Shown: piece by piece, positions 28,867 through 41,189 of the stretch
Layout: every line of letters begins with the position of its first letter
Position numbering within the stretch: position 1 is the stretch's first letter
Source: DATFVA01 sp963800255
Lineage (GTDB): Bacteria > Bacteroidota > Ignavibacteria > Ignavibacteriales > Ignavibacteriaceae
Length of the DNA: 64,000 nucleotides
NCBI GenBank assembly: GCA_963800255.1
Contig: CAWDAK010000011.1
Coordinates: 186,001-250,000, forward strand
Direction of reading: 5' to 3'
Notes under the pieces: generated by a model
Told to the model about the DNA's origin: nothing
Database searches by the model: none
The model's input: the letters and a program-made list of their open reading frames with translations, nothing else
Translations under genes and position numbers: made by a program

Positions 28867-31800
28867 TTATTTCATAACCATCATTTTTTTAATGCTTACA
28901 AAGTTTCCGCTTTCAATTTTATACAGGTAAACTCCGCTGGACAGACTCGAGGCATCAAGGTTGATTTCATGCGTACCCGCCTTATAATTGCTATCGATTA
29001 TGTCTTTCACCTTTTCCCCAAGCAGATTATACAGAGTTAACTTAACATGATTGTCGGCTGGAATACTGAAGCGTATTTTAGTTGTCGGGTTAAAAGGATT
29101 AGGATAATTCTGGCTCAGATCAAAGTCAGCCGGATTATTGATGGATATGGTAAGTTCATCTGAATACTCAAAGGCACCATCAAAATCCACCTGCCTGATT
29201 CGATATGTTGATTCTCCGGGCTGTATATTATTATCATTGAATTTATAACTGAAAGGCTTTGTAGTAGTTCCGTGACCTTCGATGAATCCGATTGAGGTAT
29301 AAAGGCCGTCAACTTTTTTCTGGACTTCAAACCCTTTATTATTAGTCTCAGTAGCAGTTGACCATTTAATCATAACTGAATTACTATTTTCTTCGGCAGT
29401 AAAGGAAGTTAGTTCAACCGGAACAGGTGCTGCTGATCCCCACATTTCAGCTTCCCAAACCCCCGCATACTGACTTTCATTATTATCCAGAGAAATCAGC
29501 CTGACATACTGTCCCACAACCGGATAAAAGCTAATCACAGTCCATTGTGCTGCGGATGAAGGAGAAGCTGTTACAGCCGGGAACCAGTTGATATTATCAG
29601 ATGACACAAAGACTGAATAATGATAAACCCGTCCCTGATCCCATCTATAAAACGAGAACTTAGCCTGCTTGATGAGCTTTACTTCACCAAGGTTAAATGT
29701 AATTGTATCAGGCATAGCAACCGCACCTGCCCATCTCGATTCAGATAAGGGGTCAGATATTCCATCTATTGAGAGCGGCGGCATATAATTCTGATACCAG
29801 TTAGAGGAAACTGCTTCGGTGATAGAGAGCTGGTTTAATTCACCCTGCGGGTCAATCAATAATTGATAAAGAGCGGAATTTGCACTTGGTGAAATTGTAT
29901 TTCCCGCAAGATCCTGTACATTGGTGACTGTAACAGTGTACACGGGTCCAATAAGGTGTATATCAGTTGTAAGGGTGACATCCATTCCGTCGGAAGAAAG
30001 AACTGCAGACGTTACATCAATCCCATTATCTATAGAATAGTTGGCAGTATTCCCTGCTGTTGTTTGCGAGACTGCCTCAGAAAAATGAACATATACTGTG
30101 ATAGAATCTGCCAGTTCGGCACCCGTAACTTCCGGTGCTATAGTTTCACCCTGCATCAAATAAGAGGCAGAATTTGCCTGGGGATTTATAACATTCCCGG
30201 CAAGGTCGGTTGCGTTGTTTACAGTAACTGTATAATTAGTTCCGGCAGAATGTGCAGATGTTATTAACGTAGCGGTCATCCCATTAGAAGAAAGCGATAC
30301 AGAACTAATTGCTATCCCGTTACTTATTGAATAATTTCCGGTGATTTCAGTAGTTGCAGCATTCATTGCCTCTGAGAATTGAACAATGACAGTTGTTTCA
30401 TTACTGATAGAAGCACCTGTAACCTCTGGGGGTGTTGCATCACCCTGAAGCAGGTATCCTGCGCTATTAGCATTAGGATTTATCAGGTTGCCTGCAAGAT
30501 CTTTTACATTGCTTACAGTTACCGTGTACTGCTGGTTAAAGCTGTGGGTACTGGTGGTTAGTGTTACCTGAGTACCGCTCATCACCGCGCTGCTTACCGT
30601 TACCCCTCCGCTTATGCTATAATTTGCAGCATTCTGTGCTCCTGCTGACTGAAGGGCCTCAGAGAAGCTCACTATTACTTTCGTCTGGTTGGTAATCGAG
30701 GCGCCTGTAACCTCAGGAGGTGTTGTATCAGGATTCGGGTTACCGCTGGTAAATTCATAGGCACCCATATCATAATTCTGTCCCTGTGGTCTGCTTATTC
30801 CCATTATATCGACATTATACGGTGACCCTGCTGCCAACCCTGCATCTACTCCCGGTGAGGTCTCCTGCAGGCTGAAATCTTTGTTATTTACGCTTGTAAA
30901 CTTCGGGTCTGAATTTTTTCCGTGTGCATCAAATCCAAGTGCCTCCATTGACTCCAGCTTTTCGAACTTCCATTATAACTCCATACATAGCTTGAGTTAG
31001 GTACATATATTATATTATTGTCTATGTTGAAGGATTTCCGTCCCCAGTTTATTACCCTGGCTCCAAATGAGCTTGAACCTGAATAGATCACATTATTCTT
31101 TATTATTGGATCATCTACCTCTGTTGTCTGAAGTAACGTTGAGGAGTTCTGCTCCATATACGCTATTACCTACCATCTCTACTGTTACCAACACCTGTCA
31201 GTCTCCTGAAGGTCATTCCATTACTTCCTGACTGGGTCAGATTCACTATGTTATTATAGAACTTAAATACCCCACCAGTTGGATCAGTATGCATACAGCC
31301 CCTGTGCATTGTTTGGCTTACTGTTATTCTGCTCCAGATAATTTGAGTATACAGTCAGGTTATTATCCTGGTATGATTGGATACAGTCATCGTGTCCTGT
31401 TGGCTCACTGTTATTGACTATTATGCGGTTATTATGATATGTATTATCTGTATTCAGCTGTAGAGTACATTCCGTCTGTCTGTGTATTAACATAGCTTCC
31501 TGTGACTATGTTACAGTCCTTGACTTCTATATTGTCATTTATCCTGACAGTATATTCCCGCTCTCCCTGTTACTATTATATCGCATTTTTCTACTATTAT
31601 ATGATTTGAGTTGCTTACCTCGATTGATCCATAAGAGGTATACCTTACTGTAAATCCAGTTATTGTTACATAGGAACGTCCGCAGTTACCAGGATTCCGA
31701 TTATCTGTGGAATTTCCTCCGTCTATGATAACTTTTCCATTATGTCCGACTGTCTATTCCTTTGGATATCACTATCCTGTTACCTGAAGTCCCACTTTTT

Positions 31801-32052
31801 CCTATCGTAAAACGTTTCAGTATATACTGTGGAATCGCTTCCTCCTGATATATATACTACATCTCCAGCACTCACACTGCTCCAGCTTATTGCACTGAAG
31901 CTTTCCCACGCATTACTCCAGCTGCTGCCGTTATTGCTGCCTGATGCATTCTTGTCTACATAATGATTTGTTCCGTAGATGGGATTAGAAACTAAGGCAA
32001 AGATAATCAGGATGGTATACACCCTCAAAAGGTAATTCAAATGAATCTTCAT
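28867..32052 (-). pseudogene. Secreted beta-helix/Ig-like/discoidin protein with T9SS sorting domain, paralogue A (multiple frameshifts)
   Basis: Reading from 32052: a signal peptide, then YVDKNASGSNNGSSWSNAWE, the start of a right-handed beta-helix; three Ig-like modules of about 95 residues, the first beginning TTPPEVTGAS; a discoidin (F5/8 type C)-like domain ending in GVWEAEMWG; a fibronectin-like stretch; and the C-terminal sorting domain with LSQNYPNPFNPTTKI and SSGVYLYKIESG. The 3' part (30948-28867) is one open frame of 693 codons. The 5' kilobase is split by about eight indels relative to paralogues B and C (for example near 30945, 31160, 31195, 31290, 31465). It is either a decaying copy or a poorly polished repeat. 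Likely role: binding or cleaving an external polysaccharide. Confidence 0.75.
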
Positions 32053-32100
32053 AGCGGCTCCTCTAATTCACATATGTTTAAGCATTAAACGGATATAGCC

Positions 32101-32129
32101 AGGTGTAAAGCCTTCCCAAGTTTACACCT
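32101..32129 (-). other. Hairpin between paralogues A and B
   Basis: AGGTGTAAA (32101-32109) and TTTACACCT (32121-32129) form a perfect 9-bp stem with an 11-nt loop. It lies 15 bp after the end of paralogue B and about 50 bp before the start of A. There is no T run behind it, so it may be a processing or stability element rather than an intrinsic terminator. Confidence 0.5.
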
Positions 32130-32144
32130 GAATCCCGTATCAAA

Positions 32145-35044
32145 TTATTTTATTAAAATCATCTTCCTCACTGAAGTGAACGATGATGACTCTAATCGAT
32201 ATATATATATGCCGGATGGCAAATCAGCTGCATTAAATTCTACAGCATAATTGCCGGCTGAGTAATCTCTGTTAACGAGTTCGGTAACCAGCTCTCCGAT
32301 AACATTATAAACGTTTAACCGGACATGCTGGTCTGATGGAATATTGAACTTAATTAAAGTTGTAGGGTTAAATGGATTAGGATAATTTTGTTCGAGGCTG
32401 AAATCTGCAGGGATTCTGTCAGATAATTCATTCTTCGTGGTCTGATCCGGGCCCCATATTTCAGCTTCCCATAATCCGGCCCAGTCACTTTCATTATTGC
32501 TCAAAGAAATTAATTTTACGTAACGGGCTTCAACAGAATCAAACTGGTTTATCGTCCATTGTGAAGAAGAAGAAATCATATTGGTAAGTACTTCAGTCCA
32601 ATTCATTCTATCTACTGAAACCTGTACCGAAAAACGATAAGTTCTACCCTGATCCCACCTGTAGAAAGAAAAATGCGTTTCGTCTATTGTATTAATGGCA
32701 TCAAGGTCAAAAACTATTGAATCCGGCATTGGCAAAACTCCTGCCCACCTTGATTCTGAAGTTGGATCCAAATTCCCGTCGATTGAATTATCCGGAATGT
32801 AATTCTGAAACCATTCTCCTGATGCAGAACTTACATGAATTTTACGCTTACCGCCTCCGCTGCCGCCGTTTTCTTTTTGATATTGAAATGAATTGGCCTG
32901 AGAGGAAATAATATTCCCTGACAGATCCTTAACATTATTAACTAATACAGTATAAACGGTATTAGGGGAATGAGCAGATGTGGCTAAGCTAACAACTGTG
33001 CCACCGTTTAATAAAGTAGCACTGTCAATTGATATACCCTTATCAATTGAGTAATTATTTGCAACCTCAGCAGAATTTTCATCTAATTCTTCGGAAAATG
33101 TCAACAATACAATCTTATTCCCTGATAATGCAGCTCCCGTTAATTCAGGCGGGGTTGTATCATTAAAAAAACTATACCCTGCCGTGTTCGCACCCGGATC
33201 TACTATATTACCCGCAACGTCTTTTACATTTGTTACTGTAACGACATAGCTCTGTCCGCTGGTATGTTGACTCGTTGTAAGCGTAACCTTTTTTCCATCT
33301 GTCGAGAGCGTTGCCCCACTAATTGTAATGCCATTAGTGATACTATAATTTCCGGCAGTCTGTGCACTGTTTTGTTCCAATGCTTCAGAGAATGTTACGA
33401 TAACCACTGTTGCTGAAGTTATAGAAGCACCAGTTACTTTAGGCGGTGTTGCATCACCCTGAAGCAGGTATTGGGCACTATTAGCATTCGGATTTATCAG
33501 GTTTCCCGCAAGATCTTTTACATTGCTTACAGTTACCGTGTACTGCTGGTTAAAGCTGTGGGTACTGGTGGTTAGTGTTACCTGGGTTCCGTTCATTACC
33601 GCACTGCTTACCGTCACTCCTCCGCTTATGCTGTAGTTTGCAGCATTCTGTGCTCCTGCTGACTGAAGGGCCTCAGAGAAGCTCACTATTACTTTCGTCT
33701 GATTGGTAATCGAGGCGCCTGTTACCTCAGGAGGTGTTGTATCAGGATTGGGGTTACCGCTGGTAAATTCATAGGCACCCATATCATAATTCTGTCCCTG
33801 CGGTCTGCTTATTCCCATTATGTCTATATTATACGGTGACCCTGCTGCCAATCCTGCATCTACTCCCGGTGAGGTCTCCTGCAGGCTGAAATCTTTGTTA
33901 TTTACGCTTGTAAACTTCGGGTCTGAATTTTTTCCGTGTGTATCAAATCCAAGTGCCTTCCATTGGCTCCAGCTTTTCGAACTTCCATTATAACTCCATA
34001 CATAGCTTGAGTTAGGAACATATATTATATTATTGTCTATGTTCGAAGGGTTTCCTGCCCAGTTTATTACCCTGGCTCCAAATGACCCTGAACCTGAATA
34101 GATCACATTATTCTTTATTATTGGATCATCTACCTCTGTTGTCTGAAGTAACGTTGAGGAGTTCTGTCCATATACGCTATTACCTACCATCTCTACTGTA
34201 CCAACACCTGTCAGTCTTCTGAAGGTCATTCCATTACTTCCTGACTGGGTCAGATTCACTATGTTATTATAGAACTTAAATACCCCACCAGTTGGATTAG
34301 TTGCATACAGCCCCTGTGAATTGTTCGGCTTACTGTTATTCTGCTCCATATAATTTGAGTATACAGTCAGGTTATTATCCTGGTATGATTGGATACAGTC
34401 ATCGTGTCCTGTTGGCTCACTGTTATTGACTATTATGTGGTTATTATGATATGTATTATCTGTATTCAGCTGAGAGTACATTCCGTCTGTCTGTGTATTA
34501 ACATAGCTTCCTGTGACTATGTTACAGTCCTTGACTTCTATATTGTCATTTATCCTGACATATATTCCCGCTCTCCCTGTTACTATTATATCACATTTTT
34601 CAATTATAATATGATTTGAGTTGCTTACCTCGATTGATCCATAAGAGGTATACCTTACTGTAAATCCAGATTACTGTTACATAGGAACGTCCGCTTACCA
34701 GGATTCCGTTATCTGTGGAATTTCCTCCGTCTATGATAACTTTTCCATTATGTCCACTGTCTATTCCTTTGGATATCACTATCCTGTTACCTGAAGTCCC
34801 ACTTTTTCCTATCAAACGTTTCAGTATATACTGTGGAATCACTTCCTCCTGATACATATACTACATCTCCAGCACTCACACTGCTCCAGCTTATTGCACT
34901 GAAGCTTTCCCACGCATTACTCCAGCTGCTGCCGTTATTGCTGCCTGATGCATTCTTATCTACATAATGATTTGTTCCGTAGATGGGGATTACTACAAAG
35001 AAAGTTAATAACAATACTAAAAAGGGTAGAATCTTCTTATCCAT
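32145..35044 (-). CDS. Secreted beta-helix/Ig-like/discoidin protein with T9SS sorting domain, paralogue B (frameshifts near 5' end)
   Basis: The domain order is as in paralogue A: signal peptide (FLVLLLTFFVVIPIYG), beta-helix, three Ig-like modules (TTPPEVTGAS, ATPPKVTGAS, TTPPELTGAA), a discoidin-like domain and a T9SS sorting domain (LEQNYPNPFNPTTLI, SSFTSVRKMILIK). From 34481 to 32145 it is one open frame of 778 codons. The first ~560 bp contain at least two or three indels, e.g. an extra A near 34670 and a net -2 near 34816 compared with paralogue C. The beta-helix and first Ig module are almost identical to A, while the later modules differ. Confidence 0.82.
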
Positions 35045-35270
35045 ATACCACTCCTTGCGTTAAGATTCATTCAATAAAATGTCAATCCCTCTAGATATTG
35101 TTCCCGCACAAAAGACCTACCACCTCTTAAATTCTATTGAGTCAGCACACTCTGGCAAAGAAAAGTACAATTCCTGTACCAGCATAATTCTTTATTTTTT
35201 CGATAAATCCTTTCCTATTTTTGGTTAAACTTAGATATTACAGGTAATTTTTACATTTTGTTTATCATAA

Positions 35271-35300
35271 AAAACCAGGAGACGGCACTGCCGTCCCTGG
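35271..35300 (-). terminator. Rho-independent terminator of paralogue C
   Basis: On the minus strand AACCAGG plus GACGGC pairs with GCCGTC plus CCTGGTT, with one bulged base and a 3-nt loop, followed by TTTTTT. It starts 11 bp after the stop of the gene at 35312-37907. Confidence 0.9.
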
Positions 35301-35311
35301 TTAAATTCATC

Positions 35312-37907
35312 TTATTTCATCAACATCATTTTATGAGTAGCTGTAAATGACTGAGCTTCCATTCTATAGATATAAACTCCCGATGGCAGATTTGCCGCAT
35401 TAAATTCAACCGAATGATTTCCTGCTGAATATTCTTTGTTTACAAGTTCGGTAACCAGTTCACCAATCGCGTTATAGATATTAATCTTAACTTGCTGATT
35501 AGTTGGAACGTTGAAATTTATTGTTGTTGTCGGGTTAAATGGATTCGGATAATTTTGTTCAAGGCTAAAATCTGAGGGAACTTCATTTCCACTTTCAATT
35601 CCGGTTATCTTAGAAGGCCCATATACCTCAGCTTCCCATAATCCTGCAAACTGACTTTCGCTACAACTAAGAATCACAAGTTTTATATACCGTGCATCCA
35701 CAGCTGTAAAGTTATCGATAGACCATTCTATTGGCGCAGATGAACCATTACCAACGGCCTCGGTCCATTTTGCCCCATCTGGGGAGGTCAAAACTGAATA
35801 AGTATAATTCCGACCTTCGTTCCATCTGTAAAAAGAGAATCGAACTTCGTCAATTTTATTAACGCTGCCCAGATCAAAAGTAATTGAGTCAGGTAAGATC
35901 ATAGCTCCGCCCCAGCGTGAATTTGAGGTTGTATCAGGATTTCCATCGATTGCTTTACCCGGAGAATAGTTCTCATACCAACGTCCGTCAGCACCTATTA
36001 TAGGGTCTATACCTTTTTTGGTTGCATGATATTCGCTCGTATTCTTCTCCGGATTTATCAGGTTTCCTGCTCTGTCCTTAACATTATTAACCGTTAGTGT
36101 GTACCATGTTCCTAATTGATGAGTACTGGTACTCAGCATAACCTTTTGCTTATTGCTGAATACAACTACAGAATTTACAGTAATCCCATTATTGATTGAA
36201 TAATTGTTTTTATTTCCAATAGTTGCTGAATCCATTTCCTCTGAGAACATTACAATAACATTGGATGAATCTGATAATGAAGCTCCCGCTAACTCAGGCG
36301 GGGTTGTATCATTAAAAAAACTGTACCCTGCCGTGTTCGCATTCGGATTTATCAGGTTGCCTGCAAGGTCTTTAACATTATTTACTGTTACCAGGTAACT
36401 TTGTCCGCCTGTATGAGTACTCGTAGTTAATGTTACTTTTTTTCCATCCGTTGATAGTATCGCACTGCTTACTGTTATGCCATTAGTGATACTGTAATTA
36501 CCGGTAGTTTGAGCGCTATTTTGTTCCAACGCTTCGGAGAAGGTTATAATGACTACATCCGCCGAATTTATCTCAGCACCTGTAACCTCAGGAGGTGTTG
36601 TATCAGGATTCGGGTTACCGCTGGTAAATTCATATGCACCCATATCATAATGCTGTCCCTGCGGTCTGCTTACTCCCATTATATCGACATTGAAAGGTGA
36701 CCCTGCTGCCAATCCTGCATCTACTCCCGGTGAGGTCTCCTGCAGGCTGAAATCTTTGTTATTTACGCTCGTAAACTTCGGATCTGAATTCTTTCCGTGT
36801 GCGTCAAATCCAAGTGCTCTCCACTGACTCCAGCTTTTTGAGCTTCCGTTAAAGTTCCATACATTGTTTGCATTTGGAGCATAGACTATATTATTATCTA
36901 TATTTGAAGAATTTCCTGCCCAATTCAATACTCGCGCTGCAGAGGCTTCGCTTCCTGAATAAATCACATTATTCTTTATTATTGGATCATCTACCTCTGT
37001 TGTCTGAAGTAAAGTTGAGGAATTCATGTCCATATACAGTATTACCTACCATCTCTACTGTACCAACACCTGTCAGTCTTCTGAAGGTCATTCCATTACT
37101 TCCTGACTGGGTCAGATTCACTATGTTATTATAGAACTTAAATACCCCACCAGCAGGAGTAGTTGCATACAAGCCTTGCGAATTGTTAGGCTTGTTGTTA
37201 TTCTGCTCAAGATAATTTGAGTGTACAGTCAGGTTATTGTCCTGGTAGGATTGGATACAATCATCGTGTCCTGTTGGTTCACTGTTATTTACTACTATAT
37301 GGTTATTGTGGTAAATATTATCTGTATTCAGCTGAGAATACATTCCGTCTGTCTGTGTATTGACATAGCTTCCCGTGGCTATATTACAGTACCTGACTTC
37401 TATATTATTGTTCTGCCTGACATATACTCCAGCCCTTCCCGTAACAGTCACCTCACACTTATCTACTATAACATGATCGGAATTACTAACTTCAATTGAA
37501 CCATCCTGGGTATATCTTACGGTAAATCCTGTCACGGTTACATATGATCGCCCATTAACCAGAATTCCGTTACTTAATGAATTTCCTCCATCGATTATAA
37601 CCTTTCCGTTATGGCCGTTGTCTGTTCCCCTTGATATTACAATCCAGTTGCCGGATGTTCCGCTTTTTCCTACCGTTAACGTCTCAGAATAGATAGTAGA
37701 ATCACTTCCTCCCGAAACATAAATTATATCTCCAGGGTTGACATTGCTCCAACTTATCGCTCCGAAACTTTCCCACGCATTACTCCAGCTGCTGCCGTTA
37801 TTGCTGCCTGATGCATTCTTGTCCACATAATGGTTAGCTGCAAAAGCAGGAATTGTTAACCCCGCCAGGATTAACATGAACATATAAATTTGCACCTTCT
37901 TCAACAT
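35312..37907 (-). CDS. Secreted beta-helix/Ig-like/discoidin protein with T9SS sorting domain, paralogue C (one frameshift)
   Basis: The best-preserved of the three tandem paralogues, about 865 residues. A signal peptide (IYMFMLILAGLTIPAFA) precedes a parallel beta-helix with many asparagine-rich turns (residues ~25-400). Two Ig-like modules (TTPPEVTGAE, TTPPELAGAS) follow, then a degenerate linker, a discoidin-like domain ending GLWEAEVYG, and the sorting domain with LEQNYPNPFNPTTTI and SFTATHKMMLMK. One extra T near 37027 breaks the frame; removing it gives VYGQNSSTLL-type sequence as in paralogue B. The sorting domain predicts export by the type IX system and surface attachment. Substrate unknown. 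Confidence 0.88.
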
Positions 37908-38867
37908 AACCTCGCTCCTTATTTATAGTTTAGCTTAACATTACACTAATTAAGTTTGAACCAAGCTGAACAATCAGCCAGCCATTAAACCGGATATTTT
38001 GATAAGATTCTGAAGCAGAATCGTTCAAACTATCCATCATTAATCAGCAGACAAACTGCTGATTAAAATCTTTTAGTAATAAATACTTCTGGTTTTTGGG
38101 GATATGTGGGAAATGAATTATCTAAGATTCCGAATGGAAAATTCAGGGGCTCCAGGACATTATTATCCTGTAAGTCTACCTGGTATTTTCTCAATACAGC
38201 CAGAGATAATTTTAAGATTTGTAAATAAATAATTACAAGGCTAACCCTTACGTAACTATTCAAGCCCACTCCTTAGTCTCAGAAGACTTTATAAATATAT
38301 CCGTTTAATACGGATTCTTTAGTTTACTTTTGTTCCACCCTCTGGAATGTTCTCTCAACAAAAGCCTTCTACAACTAAAGGGCTATTAACGTAGATTTAG
38401 AATATTAAATTCTAACTTTTTGGATTGGATTATTATATGATGAAGTGAAGCACAACACTCTCTCAATTTTATAACCCGCTAAAGAACTAAAATATGATCT
38501 CAGGCTTTCTCCCTGAAATTCTCTATGACAAACCTAAATAAAAATCCTGATGCCGTCAATACTAAATTTAGGTCAAGTCCCAAAATTTTCTAGGGGTTAA
38601 TATGTGTTGTAAATAAATATTTGACTTATGGCACATCATTAGGCTTTTTATCTGTTTTTAGTACCTTACTTTTACCCTTATTTATTAAAATGATTATAAT
38701 CTCATAATCAAACAAAAACATAATTTAATTTACTTATAATTATTATTTTTTTTTGATATTTTATATGGCACACTACTTGAGTTTTTATTTACCGGTAAAT
38801 TATACCTGATCTTTAATTAGTTTAAAGATACAATCATTCATTTATTTTTCCAGAAAACCCAACTATT
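37908..38867. other. A+T-rich non-coding interval upstream of the polysaccharide cluster
   Basis: About 960 bp between divergent genes with no credible coding sequence. It must hold promoters for paralogue C and the polysaccharide cluster. A perfect 9-bp hairpin, AATCAGCAG/CTGCTGATT with loop ACAAA, lies at 38042-38064. The last 250 bp before 38868 are especially A+T-rich. Long leaders are common before surface-polysaccharide operons, where antitermination may act; no specific element was identified. Confidence 0.55.
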
Positions 38868-40199
38868 ATGATAAACGTGTCTAAACTTTTTAGATCAAAA
38901 GTAGTAGGCAGAGCAATCATCGCTTCCATTGATCAGGCGCTTACAAGCGCAACAAGCTTTGGAGTTACGCTACTGTTATTAAAATTTGTACCCAAAATAG
39001 AGTTTGGATATTTCAGCATCGTACTTACTATACTTACTTATATTACATGGATTCAAAATGCAATAATAACTACGCCATTAAACGTTCTCCTCGCTGCTAA
39101 AACTCCAGCAGAAGAAGCTAAGTTTTCTTCATCTCTATTCAGAGGACAAATTGTATTTGTAACAGCATTCTCTATTTTAACAGTAGCTCTTTCCTTGTTA
39201 TTTTATTTTTTATTCGATAGTTCTTTAATCCCTCTGGTTATTGCTGCTTCCGCCTTTTCAATTATTGGTATTTTATCCAGGTCATATTTCCGTCAACTTG
39301 CTTACGCACAGGAATTACCATCGAAAGCTTTAAAACAAGATGTGCTATTTGCTTTAATCTATTCTCTTTTTATTGCTATAGCCATATATTTATCATCACT
39401 TAACATAGTAGTTGTTATTTTGGGAATGGGACTTAGCAACATCATTGTATTCACGCTTTATAATATTAAAGAAAGCATAAAAGTAACAAAAAAGGATATA
39501 AAGGAAGCATACACGGAGACGTGGAAACTTGGTAAATGGTCATTAGTGGGTATTACAGTTACTCATTTTCAAACCTATAGTTACCAATATCTAATTGCAA
39601 TTATGCTTGGCAGCCTGGCAGTGGCTGACAATTCTGCATCACGGTTGCTGATTAGTCCCTTATTATTTATGCAGGCTGGCTGGGGAAGTATAGTCAGGCC
39701 ACGTGGTGCCAAATTAAGAGAACAAAACAATATAAATAAATTCTTCAAGGAACTTATTCTTGCCAGCTTTCTGATAGCAGTTTTAATCAGCACATATATG
39801 ATATTCATATATTCCGCAGGAGGTTTTTTCCAGAAATTTCTGTTCACTGATAAATACAAAGACTCAATGGAATATGTGTTTTACTGGGGCGGAGTTTTTA
39901 TCTTCCAGTATATCAGAGCGAATGCTAGTTATGGATTACAGGTTATTAAGAAATTTAAGAATATTGCTTTAATAAATATGTTCACCATGGTAATTACAAT
40001 AATAACCTCCTACCTCCTGATCCTCCAATATCAAATTAAAGGAGCCTTGATTGCTTCTATGATTGGAGAATTAATTTTTGGATCCATTCTCTGGTATTTT
40101 CTCCATAGTTATGTGAAGGGTAAAGATCCTCTCCTTAGAAAAGCAATTTTTTCAAAACTGGGCTTCTTAAATAACTCTTCATCACAAGGTGATAAATGA
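38868..40199 (+). CDS. Polysaccharide flippase (Wzx/MATE-like)
   Basis: A 443-residue membrane protein with about 12 helices, built like the O-antigen/capsule flippases (PST/MOP superfamily) that move lipid-linked sugar units across the inner membrane. The N-terminus reads LFRSKVVGRAIIASIDQALTSATSFGVTLLLLKF, typical of the first helix pair, and the FGYFSIVLTILTYITW segment also fits. It is the first gene of an A+T-rich plus-strand cluster, and its stop overlaps the next glycosyltransferase gene by 4 bp. Sugar specificity cannot be inferred. Confidence 0.82.
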   Translation: MINVSKLFRSKVVGRAIIASIDQALTSATSFGVTLLLLKFVPKIEFGYFSIVLTILTYITWIQNAIITTPLNVLLAAKTPAEEAKFSSSLFRGQIVFVTAFSILTVALSLLFYFLFDSSLIPLVIAASAFSIIGILSRSYFRQLAYAQELPSKALKQDVLFALIYSLFIAIAIYLSSLNIVVVILGMGLSNIIVFTLYNIKESIKVTKKDIKEAYTETWKLGKWSLVGITVTHFQTYSYQYLIAIMLGSLAVADNSASRLLISPLLFMQAGWGSIVRPRGAKLREQNNINKFFKELILASFLIAVLISTYMIFIYSAGGFFQKFLFTDKYKDSMEYVFYWGGVFIFQYIRANASYGLQVIKKFKNIALINMFTMVITIITSYLLILQYQIKGALIASMIGELIFGSILWYFLHSYVKGKDPLLRKAIFSKLGFLNNSSSQGDK

Positions 40200-41158
40200 T
40201 TAAATGCTCTGTCTGCATTAATACCTATAAGAGACCGTTTTTATTGAAGAAACTTCTGGAAAGTATTAACATTCAGGTAGTTGATAATGACATAGAAATA
40301 GAGATCATTGTAGTTGATAATGATCCGGAAAAACAAGCTGAGCCTATCATCGCTCAGTCAATTAACAGCATGAAATATCCTATTTACTATTTTACCCAAG
40401 CTGAAAAAAATATCAGTTTAACAAGAAATAAAGCGGTAAATAGTGCGAGTGGATATTATTTATTATTCATTGATGATGATGAATACGCAGATCCTTTCTG
40501 GATTATGAATCTAGTAAAATGCATAAAGCAGTATGACGCTGATGCTGCCTTTGGAAAATTAGTTCCCTATTTTAATAAAATTTCCCCTAGATGGGTCGAG
40601 AAGTGGGGATTATTTTCAAGACCTTGCTCAAAAACCGGTGATTACCCAAAATTCACATATACAGGCAATTGTATAGTGAAAAATGAAGTTATTAAAACAA
40701 TTGAAGGGCCTTTTAACCCAGAATATGGATTGACGGGGGGTGAAGATACTTTTCTTTTTGGGGTACTGCATCAACAGGGATTTAAATTGATTTCGTGCCA
40801 GGAGGCAATTGCATACGATTATTTTCCTCCTGAACGGAGCACAATAAAATGGCTGCTCAAAAGAGGTTTCCGAACAGGTAATACATATACTAGAAGAAAA
40901 ATTAAATTTTCGAAGAATAAATTTAAAACCAAAGCGTTACTTTTAATAAAAGCTTTAATTTCAATTGTTTTCTACGTATTTATGTTATCTGTCACCTTTT
41001 TTATTCCGAAACTTTGCATTTTTTGGTCAATAAAAGTTTTAGGTAAAATAGGCCACTTATCCGCATTGACCAATTATTATCCTGAGGAGTATAAAAAAAA
41101 TACTCCTTCAGAATTTTCAGGGAATAAAGCGTATACATCGCATATTGTTAAAAAATAA
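40196..41158 (+). CDS. Family 2 glycosyltransferase (tandem copy 1)
   Basis: A 320-residue GT2 enzyme. The N-terminal nucleotide-binding strand reads KCSVCINTYKRPFLLKKLLESI. Blocks IEIIVVDNDP, NISLTRNKAV and the metal-binding LLFIDDDEYAD follow. A conserved acidic block, GLTGGEDTFLFG, may hold the catalytic base. A hydrophobic helix lies near residues 253-277, so the enzyme is probably membrane-associated. It is closely similar to the next gene in order and motifs, pointing to tandem duplication. It probably adds one residue of the exported polysaccharide. Confidence 0.88.
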   Translation: MIKCSVCINTYKRPFLLKKLLESINIQVVDNDIEIEIIVVDNDPEKQAEPIIAQSINSMKYPIYYFTQAEKNISLTRNKAVNSASGYYLLFIDDDEYADPFWIMNLVKCIKQYDADAAFGKLVPYFNKISPRWVEKWGLFSRPCSKTGDYPKFTYTGNCIVKNEVIKTIEGPFNPEYGLTGGEDTFLFGVLHQQGFKLISCQEAIAYDYFPPERSTIKWLLKRGFRTGNTYTRRKIKFSKNKFKTKALLLIKALISIVFYVFMLSVTFFIPKLCIFWSIKVLGKIGHLSALTNYYPEEYKKNTPSEFSGNKAYTSHIVKK

Positions 41159-41189
41159 TAGTTAAACTATTTAAAATATTGAATGAAAT

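Noticed and set aside
38063..38269. 68-codon minus-strand frame upstream of the polysaccharide cluster
   Set aside because: A+T-rich region, no ribosome-binding site, no domain pattern. Likely chance.
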